Notes under the pieces: generated by a model
Told to the model about the DNA's origin: nothing
Databases searched by the model: none
What the model saw: the letters and a program-made list of their open reading frames with translations, nothing else
Translations under genes and position numbers: made by a program
Shown here: positions 11,308 through 23,467 of the stretch, one piece after another
How positions within the stretch are numbered: the first letter of the stretch is position 1
Layout of the letters: each line of letters opens with the position of its first letter
Source: Aurelia coerulea
Lineage: Eukaryota > Cnidaria > Scyphozoa > Semaeostomeae > Ulmaridae
Direction of reading: 5' to 3'
NCBI GenBank assembly: GCA_039566865.1
Contig: CM076952.1
Location: 10,498,501-10,562,500 of the forward strand
Length of the DNA: 64,000 nt

Positions 11308-14300
11308 CAGGAAACAGACTCAAGGCACACACACAGTAGTGAGGAAGCGTATGGAGAGGATGACTCTGGAGCAGAAAATACCGCTGCTCTATCAACAATC
11401 TTTTTAAACTTAGCCAGCAGCAATGCTCCTACTTCATCCTTTCCAGACGCCGATAGTAACAATGTAGTCGACGAGGGTACTGATAATGAATCTGTCTCTG
11501 AGCAAGACGATGTAAACACAGCATTGAACAATATTCGACTGAAAAATCGTAACGGTCTCCTCATTGCATATTTGAATATCAATTCAATTAGGAATAAAAT
11601 CGACTTTCTGCGTCCTATGATTTCGGATACCATCGATATTTTAGTAATAGCAGAAACTAAGATCGACAATACCTTTCCAACTAGTCAGTTCATGATTGAG
11701 GGATTTATGAAACCATTTAGATATGATCGAAATAAAAATGGAGGTGGTCTGTTGCTTTATGTGAGAGAACGAGCACCCGTCAAAGAGCTCACACAATACA
11801 AAGCTCCTAACGATATTGAGTGTGGAATAAAAGAGATAAATCTCAAAAAGCAAGAATGGCTTCTGGTTGCCATCTATCGCCCCCCTCTCAGTCACAGCAA
11901 TATTTCTTTGATGAAATTGGTAAAGCACTCGATCATTATTGCAGGCAATACGACAATATCATCTTGATAGGAGACTTTAACAGCGAAATAGACGAAGACG
12001 TTATCGGTAGTTTCGTCGACAACTATAACTTAGGTAGTCTCGTTAGGAGCCCAACTTGCTTCAAGTCTGACAATCCCAGATGTATCGATTTAATTCTAAC
12101 AAATAGGAACAGGAATTTCCAAAGTACTGCTGTCATAGAAACAGGATTGTCGGATTTTCACGCCATGATTGTCACCGTCTTAAAGGGTGGATATGTCAAA
12201 AGGGGGCCTAAGATAATTACCTACAGGGACTACAACCGTTTTGGTGCCGTAGACTTCAGAGCTCATCTCTCTAATAGGCTCTCACAAGAACTAATTGAGA
12301 GTGGAGACTATGGTGCTTTTGAGGCCGTGGTCATGGGCGTGCTGAATGAACATGCACCTGTTAAGAAAAAATATATTCGTGCAAACGATGGGCCTTTTAT
12401 GACGAAAGCTTTGCGTAAAGAAAACATGCATAGAACCAAGCTTCGTAATAAATATCACAACGACAGAACAGAAGGAAACCTCAAAGCTTTTAAAAAGCAG
12501 AGGAACAAATGCGTGAAATTGCTACGAAAGGCTAAATTTGATTATTATAAGAATATTAACCTCGGTGACCTCACCGATAATCGCAAATTTTGGAAAACTG
12601 TAAAGCCACTATTTTCAGACAAGGTGCAGCTAAATTCATCTATCACTTTGATTGAGGACGGGAAAATGATAAATAAGGACTCTGAAATTGCAGAGATTTT
12701 CAACAATTATTTCGCAAACATCACAGAAAGTTTAGGGATCTCTGCTAATGAATCATTATTGCTGCCAGCAAATGACATTATAGATCCAATCGACAAAGCT
12801 ATAAAGAAATTTGAATCACACCCAAGCATACGCATAATCAAAGAAAGAGCTACGTTTTCCGATGAGTTTAATTTTAGAGAGGTCACTGTTGAAGATGTTG
12901 CCGTCCAAATCAGAAAACTTAATTCGAATAAGGCTTCTCCGATCAGCTGCATACCTGCAAGAATTCTTAAGGAAAATGATATATTTTGTTCAGTCATTCA
13001 AAATCTGTACAGCTCTGGATTATCCAAAAATACTTTTCCTGAAGAACTGAAAGCCGGAGATATAAGTTCGCTGTATAAAAAAGAGGACGCATTTACAAAA
13101 AAGAACTACCGACCCATCACAGTTTTGCCATCAGTATCAAAAATTTACGAAAGGTTGATGCAAGATCAAATGTTACCTTTTGCCCAAAGCCTCTTGTCCC
13201 CATATCTTTGTGGGTCTCGAGAGGGCTATGGTACACAGCATGCACTTTTAAATTTTGTGGAAACCTGCAAGAAGTCATTGGACAACGGTGGCGTTGCAGG
13301 GGCCGTCCTGACGGACCTTTCGAAAGCCTTCGATTGTCTAAATCACGAACTATTGATTGCAAAATTGAATGCATACGGTTTCAGTAGATCTGCCTTGCTG
13401 TTTATCCATAGCTATCTCACCGACAGGAAGCAGAGGGTAAAGGTCAATGGTTCATTCAGCACGTGGACAAAAACTGTCCTGGGTGTACCACAAGGTTCAG
13501 TCTTGGGACCCCTTTTGTTTAACATATACCTGAATGACCTATTCATGTTCTTGGAGGAAACCAAAATCTGTAACTATGCAGACGATACAACAATTTATGC
13601 GTGTGGTCCTAGGATTGAAACTGTCATTGCGCATTTAGAACATGATGCCTATAAAATAACTGAGTGGTTTCCAAACAATTGTATGAAGTTAAATGAAGAC
13701 AAATGCCATTTAATGATTTTTGGTGCGAAGGGAGATAATGAAATAACCATCAAAATAGGCGAGGCCAGTGTGAAAGAGAGTAGAGAGGAAACTCTTCTCG
13801 GTATAACCTTTGATCGATCACTATCTTTCAAAGGACATGTGAAGACCCTATGTAGAAAGGCCGGCCAGAAACTCCATTCTCTTGCCCGTATATCCTGCTA
13901 CATGGACACTGACAAATTGCAGCAGCTAATGAGAGCATTTGTGTTATCGCACTTTAGCTACTGTCCAATTGTTTGGATGTTTTATGACAGAACTTTAAAC
14001 CATAGAATAAATCATGTTCACGAAAGGGCACTGCGCATTGCGTACAAGGATCACGGAAGTGATTTTGGTTCTCTCCTGGAACAGAGCAATTCGGTGCCCA
14101 TCCATGTAAGAAACCTACAGTTGCTTATGACGGAAATTTTTAAAACAAAGTCTGATCTAAATCCACCTTTCATGAAGGACATTTTTATGGAGAGAGGTAT
14201 TAGCTGCAACCTAAGGCATGGCAATGACGCTCAAATTCCAAAGGTGCGAACCACGTCCTTTGGAGTTGAGACCATAGCCTACCTTGGAAATAAACTTTGG

Positions 14301-14429
14301 CAGATTTTACCGCACGAAATAAAACGATCAAGCACCCTCCCTATATTCAAAAAACGAATTAGATGTTGGAATGGCGAAAATGCAACTGTAGGCTCTGCAA
14401 AACATACATTCCAAGAGTTGGGTTTCTAA
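11308..14429 (+). pseudogene. LINE A ORF2: endonuclease plus reverse transcriptase
   Basis: The frame is open from 11308 (the previous codon is a stop), with an acidic Ser/Asp-rich lead. An apurinic-type endonuclease follows: LNINSIRNKID, the acidic IAETKID block, VAIYRPP, LIGDFNSEID and SDFHAM. A one-base shortfall in a C run at about 11880-11886 moves the reading from the first frame to the second. Joined by eye, the endonuclease reads through. The second frame (to 14429) holds the reverse transcriptase: NYRPITVLP, LTDLSKAFDCLNHELL, GVPQGSVLGPLLFNIYLND and catalytic YADD at 13575-13586. A thumb and C-terminal tail follow to TAA. The single frameshift suggests a young copy or a sequencing error in the C run. 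Confidence 0.85.
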
Positions 14430-14852
14430 CATGATAAACATTTCTTGGACCTTCTCGCGAGGATGGGGGCGGTGCGCTGCTTCCCGGTGGGATGGGGGAT
14501 GTGCTGTGCGGGATGTGAGGTCCCCTTCACGATGCAGGCACTGGGCTGCGGTTGAACTGGGGAATTGCTCCCTAGCGGCGACCGCAGCTTAGGATATGCG
14601 TGTGGGGGTTCCCTCGCGCGGTGTGTCCGCCGTCTCTCTGGGAGGTGGGCGTCGCTCCGTACCTCGTAGGGAAGGCATGCTTTTATCTTGTATATAATCC
14701 ACTAAATGTTTTTATTGATTAGCTTTAGGAATTACTTTGTAAATTTTGTAAATTTTTGTAAAGTAGGCCTAAATTAGCTGTAATTTAGCTATTCTTTTTA
14801 TTTTATTTAGCCTACATTAAATAAATTATTGATGATGATGATGATGATGATA
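11308..14852 (+). mobile_element. LINE A: non-LTR retrotransposon, APE type
   Basis: The element spans the ORF2-like frame, a GC-rich 3' untranslated region (about 14435-14690), an AT-rich tail and a terminal (GAT)n tract (about 14829-14852). No ORF1 is visible, so the copy may be 5'-truncated near 11240. LINE D (51260-52490) is a shorter relative with the same (GAT)n end. The two share the GVPQGSVLGPL block, a YADD/FADD box and a Trp-rich C-terminus. Confidence 0.8.
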
Positions 14853-15724
14853 GGAATTTGATAATTGGCTTGAGAGCTACAATTTTTGGGCTTCCGAACA
14901 TCTGTAAATTTTTCTTATTCACCCGGTACAAATAGCGATCTGAGCGTTCTACATGTGCCGATCCGTTGACCATCATTTTTCTCATTCGTTGTCGAAAAGT
15001 AACAGAAATTAAAAGTTCAATTATTGGAGTAAATCTAGCCGAACGTTTCTGTTCATACTTCCAAACTTGCAGATGAAGGTAACTAAAGATAAAGTCACTT
15101 CTCTGAAATCAAGGAAAAGCTTTGAGAAAGAATTTGTGAATATTTCGATTGACAAGACTATACAAAATAATGTATTTTTTACCACCACGCAGAATAGTAT
15201 TCGAGAAATCAACTGATTTCTGAGAGGGTTGTTTTGCAAAAATGGCAACACTCCACTCTCTAGAGCGGAAAGCAGAGTTACCTTATCAGGATACAAAGTT
15301 TGGCGTTCACTTATTGCAGACTAAACACTAGAATAGGGCATTACGTGATACTGATGTCGTATCATTTTGCCACACCTCCAAACATAGTTTTGGTCATAGG
15401 GTAGCGACCTCTATACCTGATAGAACAAAGCTCTCCTGACGATGACCACAAAGTCGAAACGCGTTGAGAACAGTAGAAGAGAAATAAAGAATTAAAGAAC
15501 TCCATGCCGTCTTTTTATTGCGTACAAAGCTGATGTAGACATCTGCATTTTATAATAAGCTAACGTACCTAAGATACAAAAGAGAAGACAAGTAGTTCAC
15601 CTTTCCTTTCCTTTTTATCGACGAACGTATGTATGAAGGAAAGTTTATGTAATGTTACATGATAGATACACATTTTCTAGACCCCTGTAGCACTTCAATA
15701 GACGATAACGCTAAATACCGCAAC
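14853..15724. other. No gene; possible Penelope-type remnant
   Basis: No supported ORF. A TIR-like CACCCGGTA occurs near 14920. The only structured signal is the hammerhead-like motif listed at 15433-15470. Confidence 0.4.
15433..15470 (+). ncRNA. Hammerhead-ribozyme-like core, possible Penelope-like element end
   Basis: The conserved core pieces appear in order: CTGACGA, a short helix GAC-loop-GTC, then GAAAC. This CTGANGA...GAAAC layout is known from hammerhead motifs at the ends of Penelope-like elements and retrozymes. I could not convincingly pair stems I and III, and no reverse transcriptase or GIY-YIG domain is nearby. A degenerate version occurs at about 26220-26250. Confidence 0.3.
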
Positions 15725-16036
15725 CCCGGGGGGGGTACTTGACTAGGGAAGTGACGGGGGTGTGCGGAAAACCTCTCCACACCCTGCACCCTGTCGCATA
15801 AAAAATAGGCCAAAAGTATACCATGTCACATAAAAATTTTGCATCTCAAATATAGTGTACAACGCAATTTTCGCTTGTGATACCCTGTCGCATAATTTTC
15901 TTACCTATTATAATACCCTGTAGCATAATTTTCGTCAGAAAAGGACACCCTGTTGTATAATTTTTACCGTAAAAGGACACCCTGTTGAGCGGCACATCCC
16001 GTCAGGTCAAGTATGGGAGTACCCCCCCCCCCCGGG
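15725..16036. mobile_element. MITE, 312 bp, 8-bp target duplication
   Basis: The ends are inverted (CCCGGGGGGGGTACTTGAC against its complement, with small indels in the C/G runs). The 8-bp duplication ACCGCAAC is exact on both sides (15717-15724, 16037-16044). The interior repeats a motif like ACCCTGTCGCATAA five times with variation. An 8-bp duplication fits hAT and some other superfamilies. It is non-coding. Confidence 0.85.
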
Positions 16037-16450
16037 ACCGCAACAAAAAGCTTTGAACAATAATGCATTGTGTTGAAATAGAGGATAATTGAAAACATGA
16101 CACGTGAGAGTCATTGGACTCGGGGGCATTTGACCAAGATGTATTGCATTTGATCATCCAATCCCCAACCCCCTCCCCCCAACTCCAGCTTCTCCGGAAT
16201 CGTCTATCACATATCTTTAACGATTCCAAAGGGATTCGCTTACAGAACGGAAGTCAAAGGCATCTTGGTAAAAACCTCCCTGTTGCTATCTTTAGTGCTA
16301 CCGTCTATCATAAATGCAAGAAGTGGGATCACAAACAACAATTTCATTTTTACCGGGTTACCCAACAAAAACCTTGGTGGTGTTGAAATGACCGAGACAG
16401 AAGTTCGTCATTAATCAGGTATTGCGCCACCAAGAGCGACAGAAAAACAC

Positions 16451-17272
16451 TTGCAGACAATAGACCCGGACGAGATTGAAGTTTTGATCTTAGCTGCAAT
16501 AAAGAAAATTCAAGAGAGCGGAAAACGTGCAGACTTTGAAAGCGTTCCAGTGTATGTGGAAAAACATAATGGCCTAGCACGAACTGAAACGTTTCAGCAG
16601 CTGGAAAGCATGATAGCGAATGAAAAAATATCAAACATTCATTACCGCGGCAAACCTTCATTACGTCTTCCTAAAGACTCTGAGCGCTCTGAAAAGGAAA
16701 GGAAAGTTTCGAATGACGAAGATCGATTGTCAGAGTGCCGCGAAGAACTGCAGGAAATGGCTTCAAGGCACTGCAGTTCTTCGAGGGAAAATTCCAACGA
16801 AGGGAATGACGGGGTAATCAGCAGCAGTGAAAGTGAAAAAAGTAGTGACGAGAGCGTAGATGAAAGTGAGGATACATGCAACTCAAGCAACTCACATCAA
16901 AGAATACACGGACAGAGTGTTTGAAATCCAAATGAGAAGGAAAAGGATACATTCGATGATGAAAGTAAGCATCAGTCTCAAGGCGTGTGGGGAGATGAGT
17001 GGGCTGTTGACTATCGGTTGGCTTTGCTTGAAAGAAAATTAGATGAACTGACCATACGCTTTGATTCGGGACAGCCTGCCACAACAGCTATTGATGAGGT
17101 AAAAAACAGAGTTGTCGTTCTTAAAAATGAAAAAATGAAGCTTGTAGATGAAAATATTGCCTTAAAAATTGAGAATGCAGAATTAAAAGGTTTTATCCGT
17201 GGAAAGGTTGATACTATTGAAAATGAAGTTATGAAAAAGGAAAAAGTCCAGGAAATGATTTCTTTAAAGTAA
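16451..17272 (+). pseudogene. LINE B ORF1, N-terminal half
   Basis: The first frame (16451-16924) starts with a compact helical domain of about 75 residues (EVLILAAIKK...LESMIANEK...GKPSLRLP) that resembles the winged-helix-like start of some cnidarian LINE ORF1 proteins. That comparison is from memory. A Ser/Glu/Asp-rich linker follows. After a frameshift the second part (16985-17272) is a strong coiled coil (LKNEKMKLVDENIALKIENA). ORF1 proteins of this sort bind RNA and multimerise through the coiled coil. The domain order supports one gene split by frame damage. Confidence 0.6.
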
Positions 17273-17355
17273 ACGATGGGGGCAAAACAAAACAGGAAGT
17301 AAACATCAGGGATGACCCAGCACTGAAAAGTTTAAAGGTCAAAGATACAATTTCA

Positions 17356-18659
17356 ATGGAAAGACAGAAGTCCTACTTCGATACCAACCAAGACAATGGA
17401 ACATCTGCGAAATTCCGTCCAAGAGCCCAAAGGGAATTAGAAAGTCAAGGCTGGAGTTTCCCTAAAAAGAAAAGATTTGAAAATTTTTTTGAAACAAGAC
17501 CAGCAACAAATTCAATTGAGCCTATGGAAACAAGGAATCGTTTTAGCCCCTTACAAAACATCGAAGAAGATATCGTAGAAATAAAGGACAAAAACATGGC
17601 CCAGGGGAAGTGTAGATCTAAGCAAATTGTAACAAAGGAGGCCTCTGCGACCAGCAATCGCTATGAGGTTGCCCCCGACGTACATGACGCATTTGATCTT
17701 GAGAATGAGGATACACAAGAAACTGCTTTACCCCTTGGGACTAACTATTTTAGGTACAAAGGAAATGAATGGGGATGTAAAATGCCAGAAATCTATGAGG
17801 GCGTAAATGAGAGAATGATAAACCTCCCAAATGTCCACAGAGAAAGGGTAGCCCTAATTGAAACGATGGAAAACCCCGAGAAAAAAAGTTCAGATATCAT
17901 GGCGAAAGAAAGATATCTGAGTCAGAATCCTTCAAGATTGATGCCAACTGGGCATAAAAGCATTTCAGAAATTTCTCAGAAAAGATCGGATAATATACAA
18001 ACAACTGATGATGTCCCTATTGAGCAAATTGAACGAGGGAGAAGAAGAAATGTTTACCCTGGGGAACACAGCTATGCTGAAGCCGTTAAAAACAACCACC
18101 TGCTAGTCGTTTCAAAACAGCAACAAACAGGCCAAATCAGAACCGTGCCTATAGTCAGCGAAAACCAAATGTTACGATAGTCAGTGACTCTATGCTACGA
18201 AGAGTTAACAAACAGGATATTAACAACGAAGTGCCAGATCTCCAATGCAACATCAAGTTTTTTCCAGGAGCTAGAGTCGAACACATGAAGTCTTATATGC
18301 AGCCTACAATAGAGATGAAACCGGCTGGTTTAATTATAATGTGCGGAACTAACAACTTAAAATCAGATACCAGTGAACAAATTGCTGAAATAATTATCAA
18401 CCTTGCTGTGCATGCATCTCATCACATAGAATATGTTGCCGTATCTAGCATCGTCATGAGAACGGATTCGTCACATTTGGATAACAAAAGGAAACAAGGC
18501 AACGCACTATTGGAAACAAATTTGAAGCACCTTGGTGTCCCTTTTATCAAGCACGATAATATCAATGAAAGTCACTTGGATCGATGGGGTCCCCATCCAA
18601 ACTTTTCTGGAAGACATATTTTGGCAAGTAATTATATTAATTTTTTAAATTCAGAATGA
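17356..18659 (+). pseudogene. LINE B ORF1, C-terminal half with SGNH hydrolase domain
   Basis: A basic, low-complexity stretch of 274 codons (17356-18180) runs into an SGNH/GDSL-type domain in another frame (to TGA at 18657-18659). The switch lies just before 18180. The SGNH blocks are visible: VSDSML (block I Ser, with Ser in place of the usual Gly), FFPGARVEHM, CGTNNL (block III Asn) and HPNFSGRH (block V His). Esterase-like SGNH domains are known in ORF1 of CR1-group LINEs. Their role in retrotransposition is unclear. This copy needs at least one frame repair. Confidence 0.7.
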
Positions 18660-18790
18660 CTCTCCTCGGTTAATGAAATAGATGATAATTGTGGCAAAGG
18701 AGGGATCTCTTCCCCACTGCAGTGTGCTCCCCCCACAGCTTCTCGACCCGAGCCAGTTAGAAAATTAACTCTCTTGGGCATAGAAAGGGA

Positions 18791-21668
18791 ATGAGTATTG
18801 CATCTTTAAATGTTAATAGTCTTTTACTTCATATTGATGAGATACGGATGCTTGTAAAAGAATTGGGAATTCAAATTCTGGCTATAAATGAGACAAAGCT
18901 TGATAATACTATTGATGATAGTTAAGTTAATATCGAAGGGTATACCATCAAAAAGTGTGATCGTGACCGTAATGGGGGTGGTGTTGCAATTTATCTTAAA
19001 GATACTTTGTTAGATAAATCTACTGTGCGGGAGGGAATACGTTCCCAAATCATTTCTTGAGCTTTTATGCGTCGAAATTAAACCTGTTCGTGCTGCTCCT
19101 TTCTTGGTAATGGCTTGGTATCGACCTCCAAATGTAACTGTTGATACTTTTGATCATTTGGAGGAGTGTCTACAATTTCTTGAAAGGGAAGATAAAGAAA
19201 TTATTCTTCTAGGGGATACAAACTGTGATATTTTGGCAAAATATTCCAAAACAGGGCATGTTTCTATAAATGACCTTCCAGCTCACTCTCTACATCTACT
19301 AGAAATTTACAATCTGTTTGGTTTTCGCCAGTTAATTGAAAGCCCTTCTCGTGAAACTCTGACTACTACCACACTAATAGATCACATAGCTACGACAAAC
19401 AAATCTAACATAGTAACTTCTGGTGTGCATAAAACGTCCCTCAGTGATCATTACTTGATCTATTGTGTTAGGAAATTTCGTGGTGCCAGCAAGAAGCAAC
19501 ATAAACATATTTCTACTAGGCAGATGAAGAACTTTGATCAAAACAAATTTGTAAATGACCTCCTGGAGGTAGACTGGAAAGGTATTGTGCAGAACACAGA
19601 CGACATAGATGTGGTTGTAAATAACTGGACCAGCATATTCTCTCTTATTCTTGAAAAGCATGCCCCGATTCGTGAAAGGCGCGTTTCTGAAAAATTTTGT
19701 CCTTGGTTGACAGACGAATTCAAAGTCATGTGCAAAGCTAGGGATAAGTTAAAAAACAAGCCGTTCGCTCAAAATCTGAAGTATTGATGCAATCTTACAG
19801 GCATATACGTAATCAAGTTAACAAACTAAATGGGCAACGTAAGCGTGAGTATTTCACTCATAAAATTGCTTCTTGTGAAGGTGACCTTAAAAAAACATGG
19901 CAAACGATCAATAATGTCATAAACAAGAAATCTAAAACCACTAACATTGCATCGCTAAATATCGACGGAAAACATATCTCTACTAATGCTGACATTGCAG
20001 AATCTATGAATAACTTTTTCTGCACTATTGGAGAGACTCTCAGAGATAAAATTGCCCATACAAGAAACCCTCTTCTTGAGAATGTCTACGAGGTCAATCC
20101 ACCAAAAACTAAGTTTAATTTTCATGCTATCGACAAACTGCAGTTAGGAATAGTATTTGGCAAATTGAAAACCTCGAAGGGAAGTGGTAACGATGGTATT
20201 GCTAGCTGCTTTCTGAAGATCGCACTTCCAGTTATTTCGGAATCACTTTGTGACATATTCAATCTTTCGATTGCTACTGGCTGTTTTCCAGAAAGCTGGA
20301 AAATTGCTAGAGTAGCTCCCATTTTTAAAAGCGGACAACCTGACGACCGATCTAACTACCGACCTATATCAGTGCTCCCAGTTTTAGCAAAGGTCTTTGA
20401 AAAGCTTATTTATAACCAACTGTACGATTACTTGGACAAAAACAAACATCTGTTTTCAAACCAGTCTGGCTTTAGAGCTCTTCATTCTGTTGTCACTTGC
20501 CTTCTTAATAACACAGATGACTGGTATGTGAACATGGACAATGGTAAATACACTGCAAATATCTTTATTGATCTTAAAAAGGCATTTGATACTGTAGATC
20601 ATGATATTTTACTTGCGAAATTTAGAAAATATAGTGTCGATAATCTAGAATTTGCTTGGTTTTCGTCCTATCTAACAAATAGAAAACAATCCTGCAAAGT
20701 TAATGGCGTTTCTTCCAAAACTGAAGAAATCCACTGTGGTGTCCCACAGGGTTCATGTCTCGGCCCTCTCTTGTTTCTGATCTACATCAATGACCTTCCT
20801 TTTTCTCTCAAGAAAGGTAAAGTGACGATGTACGCAGACGATACCAGTATTTCATACTCTTCTAAAAGTTTGGAAGATATTAATCAAACGCTAAATAGCG
20901 AATTGGGTCGTTTGAATTAATGGTTGCTAGGCAATAAACTTTATTTGAATGTCCTAAAAACTCAATCCTTGCTTGTGGGTTCAAAACCCAAAATTAGGAA
21001 AATTGCTGATAAAGTCGTTAATCCTCCACAGTTTCTCATTGGGGACTCTCAAGTTAAAAATGTAGATCAGACAAAATTTCTGGGTGTAACAATCGACAAG
21101 AACTTAAACTGGGACGAGCAGATCAATAGTATCCGTACTAAAGTTTCTCGTGGAATAGGGTTTCTGAAATATTCCAGAAAATTTTTACCTCAAAATACCC
21201 TAAGTAAGATGTATCGGGGCATTGTAGAGCCTCATTTTAGGTATTGCTGTTCCGTATGGGGGGAACTGTGGGGTGACAAGACTGCAGACCCTTCAAAAGC
21301 TGCAGAATCGAGCAGCTAGAATTGTTACAAGAAGTAATTTTGATTCATCTGCTAAGCCATTGATACACAATCTAAAATGGCCAACTATAAGTGATATTAT
21401 TAAGAGTGAAACTGCCACAATCATGTACGAATCGCTAAATGGTCTTGCTCCAGAATATCTTTCAAGATTGTTCGTCAAAAATTCTACTCGAAATATCAGG
21501 CAATTGCGAAACACGGAGACTGATCTTTTGTTACCTTCAAGGAAAACCAGCAATGGGCAAAAAGGTATATCTTTTCGTGGATCTAAATTTTGGAACCAGC
21601 TTGACAATGACGTAAAACAGGCACCCTCCCTTGCCACTTTTAAAAGAAGATCGAAAGATAATTCATAA
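18791..21668 (+). pseudogene. LINE B ORF2: endonuclease plus reverse transcriptase
   Basis: ATG at 18791 opens SIASLNVNSL...LAINETKLD (endonuclease motif). A stop at about 18924 and a frameshift near 19040 interrupt it. The endonuclease resumes with MAWYRPP, LLGDTNCD and SLSDHYLI. Another shift at about 19785 leads to the reverse transcriptase (19784-20920): NYRPISVLPVLAKVFEKL, FIDLKKAFDTVDHDIL, GVPQGSCLGPLLFLIYINDL and YADDTS. A TAA at 20918 and a further frame change near 21275 split the thumb, PHFRYCCSVWG and the C-terminal FRGSKFWNQL block, which ends at 21666-21668. The protein is dead but all domains are present. Confidence 0.8.
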
Positions 21669-21904
21669 ATGATTAGTTTTAATAAATTTTTTTGGGTATT
21701 CAGTTTTTCATATTATGTATTTAATTATTTGCCACGGCCCCCTGAAAAGCAGTTCTTTAGGACTGATGGGGCTACTGTGCCTAAAAAAGTAAAAATAGAA
21801 ATAGAAATAAAACTCTACGCGCTAGATGACATATAGCTTTATCGAAGAAAATGTTATGCACAAAAACAAAGTATTAGCATTCAGTTAAAGGGCTTAGCGA
21901 TCTT

Positions 21905-22886
21905 TAGACATGTTGCCACAGGAAGCCTGGACGGTTGATTGAACGATATAAGTTTAAAACTTCAAAATAGTGAATTGAAATACCTTTGTGTCTTATTTGT
22001 TGACTTCTGTAGGGAGTAATTGTTCGAATACGAGAATTCGATGTGAAGTAACATTAACGCCTTCCTACCTAAAATTACAAGGAATGAAACTTTTCTTCAA
22101 GCCAAATTCAATAAACTGTTTTGTCTTCGCTCGCACTCCGCCATCCAAAGACTAAATTCGTAAGGCAACATATCAAAATGTTCCTCAATCTCGAACTATA
22201 CTTTCCAATACTTTGTTTCTTCATCTGCAATGTTTGAAATGCAAAAATCTGCCACTTTTTCGATGCAGTCTTGTCAAATTCACTTTCTCCCTAGGCTTGC
22301 ACCATCGAATGGTAACATTGCGATCGAATTTCGAATGTTTTCATCGACTAGCGTCACATTGCTTTGCATAGAATGTACGCACGGTCCCCCTGTCAGGCCA
22401 CATAATGGAATGCTTCGGCTTTGGTTCATCAACTGAGAAACGGGAGGTCCCTGTGTAGAGCAATGCGACGCTAGCTGACGAAAACATTCGAAATTAGATC
22501 GCTCTGTTACCATTCCATGGTGCAAGCCAGGGAGAAAGTGAATTTAACTAGACTTGCATCGAAAAAGTGGCAGATTTTTCCATTTCAAACATTGCAGATG
22601 AAGAAACAAAGTATTGGAAAGTATAGTTCGATGATTGAGGAACATTTTGATATGTTGCTTTACGAATTTAGTCTTTGGATGGTGATTCAGGAAGGCGTTA
22701 ATGTTACTTCACATCGAATTCTCGTATTCGAACAATTACTCCCTACAGAAGTCAACAAAGGAAACACAATGCAGCTGTAGAGAGGTGCAACAAATAAGAC
22801 ACAAAGGTATTACAATTCACTATTTTGAAGTTTTAAACTTATTATCGTTCAATCAAGCGCCTGGGCTTCCTGTGATGTTGCTTGGT
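21905..22886. mobile_element. Foldback element, arms about 460 bp
   Basis: The sequence 21905-22368 returns inverted at about 22460-22886, with a loop of about 90 bp. Arms are nearly identical except that the right arm has an extra 36 bp near 22760-22795. The outer tips share CACAGGAAGCC. No ORF in it is credible because each half mirrors the other. Transcribed, it would form a long hairpin. No target duplication was recognised. Confidence 0.85.
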
Positions 22887-23465
22887 CAATTTCAGTTATG
22901 ACTACGCTCTGAAAAACCAGCTTCAAAAATATGGTAATTCATTCATTTCTCGAACATCCTACTCCTTTTGCAGCCCATTTTTTCGAAGATGATTTGAAAA
23001 AGAGCTCAGTTCCAAATTTGCATAAGAGCATGAAAATTTAACAAGGAACATAGGTCAATCAGTTTTTCAAACAAGAGATTTCCGCCGAAGACTTCAAATC
23101 CATCTCTATGTTAAGTTTTCACAACACGTTGACTGGAAAATGATGGGATTTGAAATTTCCTTTAAATCTAGTTTTTCAGATGGTAATAATAGCTCAAAAG
23201 TGACCATACAGCATCTCAAATGATAGCAAAACCTTTCAACTAATCGGTGATAAAAGCATTTGTAAATAGCTTCTGAATTCGTAGAGCTAGTGATGATTTA
23301 GCTGACGAAGTTTTTTTGGGTGACCTGGTACATCATGCCATCGGCTTATGATCTGATCTAAATGGAAGTCAATATGAATGTCACTTTACGTTATTGACAG
23401 GATGCTAACAATCATAGTTGATAGTATTGCAGCTAAAATTTTGCCATTGTGAGACATTTACTACC
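22887..23465. other. No gene; possible orphan transposon tip
   Basis: No gene seen. GTTTTTTTGGGTGACCTGGTA at about 23308-23327 resembles a degraded CCGGGTG-type right tip without a visible partner. Confidence 0.4.
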
Positions 23466-23467
23466 TA

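Larger units (their letters stand above)
16400..21812 (+). mobile_element. LINE B: two-ORF non-LTR retrotransposon, decayed
   Basis: ORF1 (about 16451-18656) and ORF2 (18791-21668) are in the usual order. They are followed by a short 3' region with a GC-rich hairpin-like block (about 21733-21780) and an A-rich tail with AAATAG repeats (about 21785-21812). The 3' block recurs at 56330-56480 on the minus strand, and a related hairpin ends the copy at 42660-44110. Many frameshifts make it inactive. Confidence 0.8.
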
